Shown: positions 7,287 to 13,043 of the stretch, one piece after another
Position numbering within the stretch: the first letter of the stretch is position 1
How the letters are laid out: the number at the start of each line of letters is the position of its first letter
Origin: Actinobacteria bacterium 13_1_40CM_66_12
GTDB taxonomy: Bacteria > Chloroflexota > Dormibacteria > Dormibacterales > Dormibacteraceae
Assembly (NCBI GenBank): GCA_001917895.1
Contig: MNEW01000075.1
Coordinates: 19,294-32,336 of the forward strand
Reading direction: 5' to 3'
DNA: 13,043 nucleotides
Translations under genes and position numbers: made by a program
The notes under the pieces: generated by a model
What the model saw: only the letters and a program-made list of their open reading frames with translations
What the model was told of the DNA's origin: nothing
Database searches by the model: none

Positions 7287-8131
7287 GGATCAAGTTCTGG
7301 GGCACGCGCGGTACGAGGCCGACTCCAGGCAGGAAGACGCTGCGCTACGGCGGCAACACGACGTGCATCGAGGTCCGCGACAAGGACGACAACCTGATCA
7401 TCATCGACTCCGGTTCGGGCATCGCCGAGCTCGGAAGTGGATTCGAACAGGCAGAACCGCTGCAGGCTCATCTTCTGATCACGCACACGCACCACGATCA
7501 CATCCAGGGATTTCCCTTTTTTCCGCCTGCCTTCGTGCCCGGCACGCACCTCACGATCGTCGGCCCGGCAGGGTCAGCCAAATCGCTGCAAGCGGCCTTC
7601 GCCGACCAGATGGATCCCGCGTACTTTCCGGTGCGCCTCGACCACATGCCGGCGGAGATGGAGTTCATCGAGAGGAATCCTGGAGAGACGTTCGAGGTCG
7701 GCGGCCTGCGAATCACGCCGCATCTCCTGATGCATCCCATCCCAACGTTTGGTTATCGGATCGACGAGGGCCCGACGCGTTTTGCGTTTGCAACCGACAA
7801 CGAGATCGCGATGTTCGCCAATAACGAGAACGGAACGCTCAAGGAAATGGCGAGCTGGTGCCAGGACGCCGACCTGCTCGTCCACGACGCGCAGTACAGC
7901 CGCGAGGAGTACAAGACGCACGCCGGCTTCGGCCATTCGACCTACGAGGAGGCGCTAGCTCTGGCGGAGCAGGCAGGGGTGCAGCAGCTGGCTTTCTTTC
8001 ACCACGACCCGGCCCACTCGGACAGCGACATCGACGCGCTGATCGAGGAGGCGCTGGGCAACCACCGCCAGTCGGGCGGCACCGACGTCGTTGCGTTTCC
8101 GGCGGCCGAGGATCAGGAGGTGTCGCTCTAG
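7283..8131 (+). CDS. MBL-fold metal-dependent hydrolase
   Basis: The 282-residue metallo-beta-lactamase-fold hydrolase opens with MRIKFWGTRGTRPTPG and RYGGNTTCIEV, the pattern of the phosphodiesterase-like group that contains PhnP-type and TaR3-like enzymes. Metal ligands are visible: THTHHDH (H68, H70, D72, H73), H147 or H151, D172 in FATDNE, and H240/H241 in FFHHDP. HDAQY (H201, D202) and GHST (H218) are also typical of this group. The substrate is not known; cyclic nucleotides, cyclic phosphates and nucleic-acid ends are used by relatives. The ATG overlaps the stop of the GAF/HD-GYP gene (ATGA) and has AGGTGA (7267-7272) at 10-nt spacing inside that gene. The two are therefore probably co-translated, which suggests a shared pathway. 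No signal peptide is present, so it is cytoplasmic. Confidence 0.9.
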   Translation: MRIKFWGTRGTRPTPGRKTLRYGGNTTCIEVRDKDDNLIIIDSGSGIAELGSGFEQAEPLQAHLLITHTHHDHIQGFPFFPPAFVPGTHLTIVGPAGSAKSLQAAFADQMDPAYFPVRLDHMPAEMEFIERNPGETFEVGGLRITPHLLMHPIPTFGYRIDEGPTRFAFATDNEIAMFANNENGTLKEMASWCQDADLLVHDAQYSREEYKTHAGFGHSTYEEALALAEQAGVQQLAFFHHDPAHSDSDIDALIEEALGNHRQSGGTDVVAFPAAEDQEVSL

Positions 8132-8164
8132 CCACTGGTCTTTCTCCCTTAGTCTTTCGGGGAC

Positions 8165-9559
8165 GTGCCTGATGAAGACGAGCCGGAGGTAATTCGCGAC
8201 CGGCGGAAGAAGCTCGAGCGGATGCGCGCGGCCGGAGTCGATCCGTACTCGCGCGGTTTCAAGCCGACGCACTCAACCGCCGAAGCGCGCGCTTTGCTTG
8301 GAGAAGGCGAGCGCACCGAGCCGGTCGCCGTTGCGGGCCGGCTGATGGTGAAGCGTTTGATGGGCGGCTCGGTCTTCGCCGATCTTCAGGACCAGTCAGG
8401 TCGCCTTCAGCTGTTCGCCAGCCGCGACATCGTCGGCGAGCGGGACTTCGATCTATTCGCGGATCTCGACCCGGGCGATTTGGTGGGCGTGAAGGGCCCC
8501 ATCTTTCGCACGCGTCGGGGCGAGATCACTCTCGAGATCCATTCGTTCCAGCTGCTGACCAAGTCGCTGCGTCCCCTACCCGAGAAGTGGCACGGGCTCA
8601 AAGACGTCGAGATTCGCTACCGGCAGCGGTACGTGGATCTCATCGCGAATCCTGAGGTGCGCGATGTGTTCCGGGCCCGAACGAAGGTCATCGCTTCCCT
8701 TCGCAACCTGCTCGACGGGCGAGGGTTCCTCGAAGTTGAGACGCCGGTGTTGCAGGAGGTGCCCGGCGGCGGTCATGCCCGGCCGTTCATAACCCATCAC
8801 GAGGCGCTCAATCGCGACCTGTACCTGCGGATCGCTCTGGAATTGCATCTGAAGCGATTGCTGGTTGGCGGCTTGGAGCGCGTGTACGAGATCGGCCGCG
8901 TTTTTCGCAACGAAGGACTTTCGCCGCGGCACAACCCCGAGTTCACCATGCTCGAGTGCTACGAGGCGTACGCGGACTACAACGATGTCATGAGGCTCGT
9001 CGAGGACATGATGGTCACGGCGACAGCGGCTGCGGGCCTCTCGTCGAAGATCACATACCAGGGTGAAGAGATCGACCTCACGCCACCGCTCCGCCGTGAG
9101 CGAATGGCCGACCTGGTCCTCGAGCACACCGGCCGGCAGGCTGCCGGTAAAGAGCTCAACGACCTGTTCGAGGAGCACGTCCAACCCAAGCTGCGCGAAC
9201 CGACCTTCGTCACCGACTACCCGATCGAGATCTCGCCCCTCGCGCGGCCGCGCGATGACGACCCGCGATTCGTCGAGCGGTTCGAGCTCGTCATCCTGGG
9301 CCGCGAATATGCCAACGCGTTCACCGAGCTGACCGACCCCATCGACCAGCGCCAGCGATTCGAGGCGCAGGCGGCGCAGCGGGCGGCGGGGGACGTCGAA
9401 GCACACCCCATGGATGAGGATTTCCTGCGCGCCGTCGAGTACGGGTTGCCGCCGTGCGGTGGGCTGGGCGTCGGCATCGACCGGCTTGTGATGTTGCTGA
9501 CCAACCAGCCGTCGATCCGCGATGTGATCCTGTTTCCTGTGATGAAGGCAGAGTCTTAG
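8165..9559 (+). CDS. lysS: Lysyl-tRNA synthetase, class II
   Basis: This enzyme charges tRNA-Lys with lysine. The 464-residue protein has the N-terminal RRKKLERMRAAGVDPY helix, an OB-fold anticodon-binding domain (about 55-140: VAVAGRLMVKRLMGGSVFADLQD), then the class II catalytic core. Motif 2 is VFRNEGLSPRHNPEFTMLE, with R248 as the expected ATP-binding arginine, and motif 3 is GLGVGIDRLVMLLT, with R440. Known LysS proteins are usually about 490-510 residues. The shortening appears to lie near residue 320, where HTGRQAAGKELNDLFEEHV joins two segments that normally flank a longer helical insertion. The start GTG 8165 has GGGGA one base upstream, too close for a normal ribosome binding site; GTG may be leaderless, or ATG 8222 could be used. 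It lies 33 nt after the MBL gene and 2 nt before serS. Confidence 0.96.
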   Translation: MPDEDEPEVIRDRRKKLERMRAAGVDPYSRGFKPTHSTAEARALLGEGERTEPVAVAGRLMVKRLMGGSVFADLQDQSGRLQLFASRDIVGERDFDLFADLDPGDLVGVKGPIFRTRRGEITLEIHSFQLLTKSLRPLPEKWHGLKDVEIRYRQRYVDLIANPEVRDVFRARTKVIASLRNLLDGRGFLEVETPVLQEVPGGGHARPFITHHEALNRDLYLRIALELHLKRLLVGGLERVYEIGRVFRNEGLSPRHNPEFTMLECYEAYADYNDVMRLVEDMMVTATAAAGLSSKITYQGEEIDLTPPLRRERMADLVLEHTGRQAAGKELNDLFEEHVQPKLREPTFVTDYPIEISPLARPRDDDPRFVERFELVILGREYANAFTELTDPIDQRQRFEAQAAQRAAGDVEAHPMDEDFLRAVEYGLPPCGGLGVGIDRLVMLLTNQPSIRDVILFPVMKAES

Positions 9560-9561
9560 CC

Positions 9562-10824
9562 GTGCTGCCCCTTGAGCTGATCCGCAAAGACCCGGAACGC
9601 GTGCGCCGCGCCGCTCAGCTGAAGGGCGAGCCGGCGCCGATCGACGAAATCCTTGCCATCGATGAGCGCTGGCGCCAGAAGCTGATGCAGGCCGAGAACC
9701 TGCGCGCGGGCCAGAAGATACTGTCCCGACAGTTCGCCCAAACTAAAGACGATCGTGTTCGCGCCGAGCTGAAGGACATTTCCGAGCAGGTCAAATCGCT
9801 CACGGCCGGTGCAGACGAATTGCGTGCGGAGCTGGACGACCTGCTGCTGCGAGTCCCCAACCTCTTTCACGAATCGGTGCCGGTGGGGGAGGGTGAGCAG
9901 GACAACGTCGTGTTGCGGGATTGGGGATCGAAGGCCGACCTCGGTTTCGCGCCGCGCACGCATTACGACCTCGGAGAGGCGCTCGGCATCATGGACTTCG
10001 AACGCGCGGCTCGAGTCGCGGGCTCCCGATTCGCGTTTTTGATCGGGGAGGGTGCTCGATTGGAACGGGCGTTGGCGCAGTTCATGCTCGACGTGCACAC
10101 GCGTGAGCATGGCTACACGGAGGTGTGGCCGCCGATGCTGGTGAACAGCGCCTCGATGACGGGGACGGCCAACCTCCCCAAGTTCGGCGCCGACGCATTC
10201 AAGGTCGAGGGCCACGACCTGTGGCTGGTACCGACGTCGGAGGTTCCGCTCACCAACCTGCACCGCGAAGAGATCCTCGACGGCGACCGTCTGCCCCTGA
10301 AGTACACGGCGTACACACCGTGTTTCCGCTCTGAAGCCGGGGCGGCGGGAAAGGACACGCGGGGTTTCATCCGCCTGCACCAGTTCTCGAAGGTTGAGAT
10401 GGTGAAGCTCACGACCGCGGAAACGTCGATGGACGAGTTCGAGAAGTTGACGGCGGACGCCGAGGACATCCTCAGGCGCCTCGGCCTCCACTACCAGGTG
10501 ATGGTGATGTGCACCGGCGACATGGGGTTCGCGCAGTACAAGAAGTACGACCTGAACGCGTGGTGTCCTGGATTGGGGCGCTACTTAGAGGTGTCGTCGT
10601 GCTCGGTGTTCGCTGATTTCCAGGCGATGCGGGCGAACATGAGATACCGCCCGGCGCGGGGCGCGCCACCGCGCTTTGTGCACACGATCAACGGCAGCGG
10701 GCTGGCGCTGACGAGAACCATCGACGCGATCATCGAGACTTATCAGCGGCCTGATGGGACGGTCACAGTTCCGGAGGTGCTGCGGCCGTACATGGGCGGC
10801 CTGGAAGTCATCGGCGCGCGTTGA
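9562..10824 (+). CDS. serS: Seryl-tRNA synthetase
   Basis: This enzyme charges tRNA-Ser with serine and can supply Ser-tRNA-Sec where that pathway exists. The 420-residue length is standard. The N-terminus MLPLELIRKDPERVRRA is the family opening, followed by a long antiparallel coiled-coil arm (about 34-100) that grips the long variable arm of tRNA-Ser. Motif 2 is PCFRSEAGAAGKDTRGFIRLHQF (R256 onward) and motif 3 is NGSGLALTRTIDAIIETYQ, with R385. The residue before R385 is Thr, where many SerRS have Gly, a tolerated variation. GTG 9562 begins 2 nt after the lysS stop with no strong ribosome binding site, so coupling to lysS is likely. The cognate tRNA-Ser gene starts 36 nt downstream on the same strand. 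Confidence 0.97.
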   Translation: MLPLELIRKDPERVRRAAQLKGEPAPIDEILAIDERWRQKLMQAENLRAGQKILSRQFAQTKDDRVRAELKDISEQVKSLTAGADELRAELDDLLLRVPNLFHESVPVGEGEQDNVVLRDWGSKADLGFAPRTHYDLGEALGIMDFERAARVAGSRFAFLIGEGARLERALAQFMLDVHTREHGYTEVWPPMLVNSASMTGTANLPKFGADAFKVEGHDLWLVPTSEVPLTNLHREEILDGDRLPLKYTAYTPCFRSEAGAAGKDTRGFIRLHQFSKVEMVKLTTAETSMDEFEKLTADAEDILRRLGLHYQVMVMCTGDMGFAQYKKYDLNAWCPGLGRYLEVSSCSVFADFQAMRANMRYRPARGAPPRFVHTINGSGLALTRTIDAIIETYQRPDGTVTVPEVLRPYMGGLEVIGAR

Positions 10825-10843
10825 TCTAGAGGCGCCTCCTAGA
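10825..10843 (+). repeat. Inverted repeat between serS and tRNA-Ser
   Basis: TCTAGAGGCGCCTCCTAGA directly follows the serS stop and can fold on itself (TCTAG with CTAGA, AGG with CCT, one bulged C). There is no T-tract after it, so it is not a standard terminator. It overlaps the candidate -10 of the tRNA gene, and may be a processing site between the serS message and the tRNA or a weak attenuator. Confidence 0.35.
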
Positions 10844-10845
10844 AT
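10840..10845 (+). promoter_or_regulatory. Candidate -10 element for tRNA-Ser
   Basis: TAGAAT matches the consensus TATAAT at five of six positions and lies 14 bases upstream of the mature tRNA 5' end. A TTGATC (10821-10826) is present upstream, but with only 13 bases of spacing, so a proper -35 is not evident. The tRNA may instead come from serS read-through. Confidence 0.3.
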
Positions 10846-10859
10846 CCGTCGTGCCCTGT

Positions 10860-10951
10860 GGAGGGGTGGCCGAGTCCGGTTGATGGCGACAGTCTTGAAA
10901 ACTGTTATAGGTGCAAGCCTATCCAGGGTTCAAATCCCTGCCCCTCCGCCA
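10860..10951 (+). tRNA. tRNA-Ser (anticodon UGA), CCA encoded
   Basis: The 92-base gene folds as a class II tRNA. The acceptor stem is GGAGGGG (10860-10866) with CCCCTCC (10941-10947). The anticodon stem is ACAGT/ACTGT around the loop CTTGAAA, giving anticodon TGA at 10896-10898. The long variable arm is ATAGG/CCTAT (10907-10922), and the T arm is CAGGG/CCCTG around TTCAAAT. The discriminator is G73 and CCA is encoded at 10949-10951. It reads UCA, and by wobble other UCN serine codons. The long variable arm and G73 are the features seryl-tRNA synthetase recognises, and serS lies directly upstream. Confidence 0.97.
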
Positions 10952-10955
10952 CATC

Positions 10956-11534
10956 TCACGAACAACTCCACCATCCGGCGATGTTCAGTTCCACATCAAC
11001 TGGGGAGTACGTGCTGGCCCCAAGGCCGGCGTACACATAACCGCCGTCTTCCAGGTTGTCGATCGTGAGGGAACCCGCCGTTGACGCCCACAGTCTTCCG
11101 GTCGCGTACTCACGGATTGCGACCTTCGCCACTCCATCGGGTACGCCCAACGTGGCGTGAGGCCAAGGCGCCAGGGCATAGGTTCCCGGGCCGTGGTAAG
11201 CGCCATTCACCTCGACGTAGAGCAGGAAGTCATGCTTCGTGCCGTGCAGCCGTTCGACCCGCGCGTGGTCGAACGAACCTGTTGGACAGCTGAGCCCTTT
11301 GTCCACAGATGCGCATTCGCGGAAGAATCCCGTAAGCGACAGCTGGGTGGGTGCGCAGGGGCCGTTCCAAGGCGACGGCTGAGATCCTGATGAAGGACTT
11401 GGCGCCGGCGCGATCACGCGGTTGAGTTGGCGTGGAATCAAATAAACGGACGAGGCGAGCGTGACTGCCGCGACCGAAACAGCAATCAGAAAAACCCGGC
11501 GGACCAAAGTGTTTTCGCGATGGTCGGCTGCCAT
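10956..11534 (-). CDS. Unrecognised membrane-anchored extracytoplasmic protein with four cysteines
   Basis: I do not recognise the family. From ATG 11534 the product is 192 residues. A short charged N-terminus with RR is followed by one hydrophobic segment (about 14-33, VFLIAVSVAAVTLASSVYLI), then a Pro/Ser-rich linker (about 41-58), then a domain with much predicted beta structure to the C-terminus. The only cysteines, at 60, 74, 83 and 191, all lie in this outer domain and could form two disulfides. The topology suggests an N-terminal anchor (or uncleaved signal) with the domain outside the membrane. A TTG at 11561 could add 9 residues; neither start has a clear ribosome binding site. It ends 5 bases past the tRNA-Ser, which runs in the opposite direction. 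Codon use resembles the neighbours. A function cannot be given from sequence alone. Confidence 0.72.
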   Translation of the reverse strand: MAADHRENTLVRRVFLIAVSVAAVTLASSVYLIPRQLNRVIAPAPSPSSGSQPSPWNGPCAPTQLSLTGFFRECASVDKGLSCPTGSFDHARVERLHGTKHDFLLYVEVNGAYHGPGTYALAPWPHATLGVPDGVAKVAIREYATGRLWASTAGSLTIDNLEDGGYVYAGLGASTYSPVDVELNIAGWWSCS

Positions 11535-11596
11535 GTCTGACGCTGAATCTACCCCGGCCAAGACCGCGCGGTTCCAGGTTCTAGGCCATCACACGG

Positions 11597-11713
11597 TTAG
11601 AGCGGCTTCTCGAGCACGGTGTCGAGCCGGCGGTCGAAGCACCCGGAGACGGGCCCGGGCCCACATTCGAAGACCGCAAGGGCAGCCGCAAGCGCGACCA
11701 GGCGCTGGACCAC
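11597..11713 (-). other. Possible 38-residue ORF in the gap between two minus-strand genes
   Basis: A GTG at 11713 opens a 38-codon frame ending with TAA (11597-11599). The product has an Arg, then a strongly hydrophobic Leu/Ala/Val stretch (residues 3-15, QRLVALAAALAVF), two Cys residues, and a charged tail ending DTVLEKPL. It resembles a short secreted or membrane peptide, and third-position GC is very high, but the frame is short, there is no ribosome binding site and the GC-rich context makes chance likely. The rest of 11535-11753 shows no gene, only the palindrome GGGCCCGGGCCC (11651-11662). Confidence 0.15.
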
Positions 11714-11753
11714 GGGCCAAGAATAGGTCTGGGCGGGCGGAGTTCATCCCGCT

Positions 11754-12824
11754 TCAGCGGGTGCGAAAGGTTCGCTCGATCGTGAGCCGCCGAAGGTTCA
11801 GCCAATCGGCCAGCAAGCGCAACTCCATGCGCGCTGCGTCTCGGTCATCAGGAGACGTGCCCGGCTCCATGTGCAGGGCGGGTACCCGCAAGACGCCCGC
11901 CCTCCGTTCGGCTTTGACGTCGGCTTTCGCCACCAGCCGATCGCCGTGCAGCACCGGGAGCACGTAATAGCCCCACTTTCGCTTGGCCTGCGGGACGTAG
12001 ATCTCGAGCTTGTAGTCGAAGCCGAACAGCGCGAGCGCGCGCTCGCGGTCATAAACAAGTCGATCGAACGGTGACAGCAAGGCAGTGCGGCCTTCGAACG
12101 GCCGCTCGAGCAGCTCAGCATCGGCGACCCATGGACCTTTCACGCCCTCGACCTCCACCTGTGTCCCGATGTCGCCGACCGACTTTGGTCGGGCGATCCC
12201 CAACGAGCGCAGCCTGCGCTCGGCGAGGATTCGCTTGGCCTCAGTCGCCTGAACCTCCGGCATTTCATTCGGGAGGACACGCGCGGCCAGGTCCCAGATT
12301 CGCTCGTTGCCCTCGCGCCTGGTGACGGCAACGTCACCGCGGGCCCAAAGAAATTCGAGCATCTGACTCACGTTTCGTTCGTGCGTCCAGCCACTGGAAC
12401 GCCAACCGACCTGCGCGCGATCTTCGAGGTCCCGTGAGCGCAGCGGGCCGCGTGCCTTCAACTCGGCCATGACGTAGTCACGAAACGGCAGGTTGGCAGC
12501 GAGCCAGTCGCGCCGGCTACCTTCAGGTGGCCACGCCATCATCACCGGCTTGTAGAGGGGGTAGTCGGCGGCGGGGTAGATGAAAGCCCTGTATTCAAAG
12601 AGAAGCCGATTTCGGATCAGCTCCGCCATCCCTTGCGGGCGAAACTGAACGCCCAACCTGCTCCAGAGAACAAGGTCTTCGCTTCGCGCCACCGCGGCCG
12701 TCGGATCGATTTGCAGGAATCCGAGCCTCGACACCGTGTCGAGGATGTCAAGCGGGCGCTTTGCATCGAGAAGCTGAGCCATGACAGCGATCTGCCGCGC
12801 CCGTTCCTGAGTGAGACGAATCAC
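11754..12824 (-). CDS. YcaQ/AlkX-type winged-helix DNA glycosylase (HTH_42 family)
   Basis: The 356-residue protein (from GTG 12824; TTG 12830 would add two residues) belongs to the HTH_42 winged-helix family that includes E. coli YcaQ (AlkX) and Streptomyces AlkZ. These are DNA glycosylases that unhook interstrand crosslinks or remove bulky alkylated bases. The N-terminal motif [20 protein letters not shown] carries Q38-I-D40, the Gln-x-Asp active-site pattern of the AlkX group rather than the Gln-x-Gln of AlkZ. The C-terminal half has [23 protein letters not shown] and [21 protein letters not shown], both strongly typical of YcaQ-like proteins. Winged-helix modules fill the middle (around [32 protein letters not shown]). 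It is probably cytoplasmic and acts in DNA repair. No biosynthetic cluster lies nearby, so a general repair role is more likely than toxin self-resistance. The stop lies in a CCCGC/GCGGG hairpin without a T-tract. Confidence 0.88.
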   Translation of the reverse strand: MIRLTQERARQIAVMAQLLDAKRPLDILDTVSRLGFLQIDPTAAVARSEDLVLWSRLGVQFRPQGMAELIRNRLLFEYRAFIYPAADYPLYKPVMMAWPPEGSRRDWLAANLPFRDYVMAELKARGPLRSRDLEDRAQVGWRSSGWTHERNVSQMLEFLWARGDVAVTRREGNERIWDLAARVLPNEMPEVQATEAKRILAERRLRSLGIARPKSVGDIGTQVEVEGVKGPWVADAELLERPFEGRTALLSPFDRLVYDRERALALFGFDYKLEIYVPQAKRKWGYYVLPVLHGDRLVAKADVKAERRAGVLRVPALHMEPGTSPDDRDAARMELRLLADWLNLRRLTIERTFRTR

Positions 12825-12830
12825 GGCCAA

Positions 12831-12899
12831 GACGCTAGCTAAACGGCGCGTCGAGAAGTCTGCGAGCCGGCCGCTGGTGCGACCGGCCCTCCATCTCTG
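12831..12899. other. Gap between two minus-strand genes with a GC-rich inverted repeat
   Basis: GAGCCGG and CCGGCCCTC (about 12866-12894) can pair with a small bulge, which could make a weak hairpin after the upstream minus-strand gene. No T-run follows in the minus direction, so it is not a convincing terminator. On the minus strand TAGCGT (12838-12833) fits a loose -10 very close to the glycosylase start. Confidence 0.2.
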
Positions 12900-13043
12900 C
12901 TAGGGAACGTTAGCGAAGTTGTGCTGGTTGCCTGAGAACTGGTTGTTAGAAGTCTTCGTTCCCGCTCCGGCCTCGAAGAGAAGCAGGCCAGTTGAGAAGT
13001 ATTCCCGGCCTTCGGGATTGTGGCCGCCAGGGTTCAGTCCTAC
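12900..13043 (-). CDS. C-terminal 47 codons of an unrecognised minus-strand gene (cut by window edge)
   Basis: On the minus strand the frame is open from base 13043 to a TAG at 12902-12900. The visible 47 residues start VGLNPGGHNPEGREYF, continue with TGLLLFEAGAGTKTSN and end FSGNQHNFANVP. The Asn/Gly-rich run NNQFSGNQHNF recalls turns of right-handed parallel beta-helix proteins (NosD or pectate-lyase-like repeats), but this is only a resemblance. Third-position GC, about 66 percent by hand count, is lower than the neighbours, which fits a surface protein with relaxed codon use or chance. It is co-directional with the glycosylase gene, 75 bases upstream of that gene's start. Confidence 0.45.
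   Translation of the reverse strand, partial: VGLNPGGHNPEGREYFSTGLLLFEAGAGTKTSNNQFSGNQHNFANVP

Noticed and set aside
8132..8164. T-box or riboswitch upstream of lysS
   Set aside because: Only 33 bases separate it from the preceding gene; there is no room for a T-box, and no such motif is seen.
11651..11662. Perfect palindrome GGGCCCGGGCCC
   Set aside because: It is a 12-bp pure GC palindrome in GC-rich DNA with no second copy or nearby promoter; it is likely by chance.
11748..11761. Hairpin CCCGC-TTCA-GCGGG as terminator of the glycosylase gene
   Set aside because: The stem is only 5 bp, it contains the stop codon, and no T-run follows in the minus direction.
11581..11805. 74-codon minus-strand frame overlapping the end of the glycosylase gene
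   Set aside because: It is low in complexity (Arg, Ser, Pro), overlaps the conserved glycosylase C-terminus in another frame and has no motif.

Overview
The window is GC-rich bacterial chromosome, densely packed, with frequent GTG and TTG starts and many gene overlaps of the GTGA or ATGA kind. Gene content (an arginine operon carrying its own argR, class II LysRS, type III pantothenate kinase, a GAF/HD-GYP protein) and the base composition suggest a high-GC member of the Terrabacteria, such as Dormibacterota, Chloroflexota or Actinomycetota. That placement is an inference from style and content; no marker here fixes the phylum.

Region 1 (1-4650, + strand) is the distal part of an arginine biosynthesis operon: argB (3' part only), argD, argR, argG, argH. 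The junctions from argD onward overlap by 4, 11 and 4 nt, so translational coupling is likely. Together the enzymes take N-acetylglutamate to arginine, apart from the steps that must lie upstream (argC, argJ and the start of argB) and the ornithine carbamoyltransferase, which is not seen. The only sizeable gap, between argB and argD, holds a strong G-quadruplex motif, a 16-bp near-palindrome and a 47-codon ORF that touches both neighbours. argH has no ATG, GTG or TTG start in a usable place. The best start is an ATA that overlaps the argG stop and has a good ribosome binding site.

Region 2 (4662-10951, + strand) holds coaX (coenzyme A synthesis), a GAF/HD-GYP protein with a large insertion inside its catalytic domain, a metallo-beta-lactamase-fold hydrolase joined to it by an ATGA overlap, then lysS, serS and a tRNA-Ser(UGA) gene right after serS. 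The HD-GYP/MBL pair is the most likely place for an undescribed function: a predicted cyclic-dinucleotide phosphodiesterase made together with a second predicted metal-dependent hydrolase.

Region 3 (10956-13043, - strand) runs towards the tRNA. It holds an unrecognised membrane-anchored extracytoplasmic protein with four cysteines, a short gene-poor gap, a YcaQ/AlkX-type winged-helix DNA glycosylase, and at the window edge the last 47 codons of another minus-strand gene. No insertion sequence, phage gene, CRISPR array or origin was seen.
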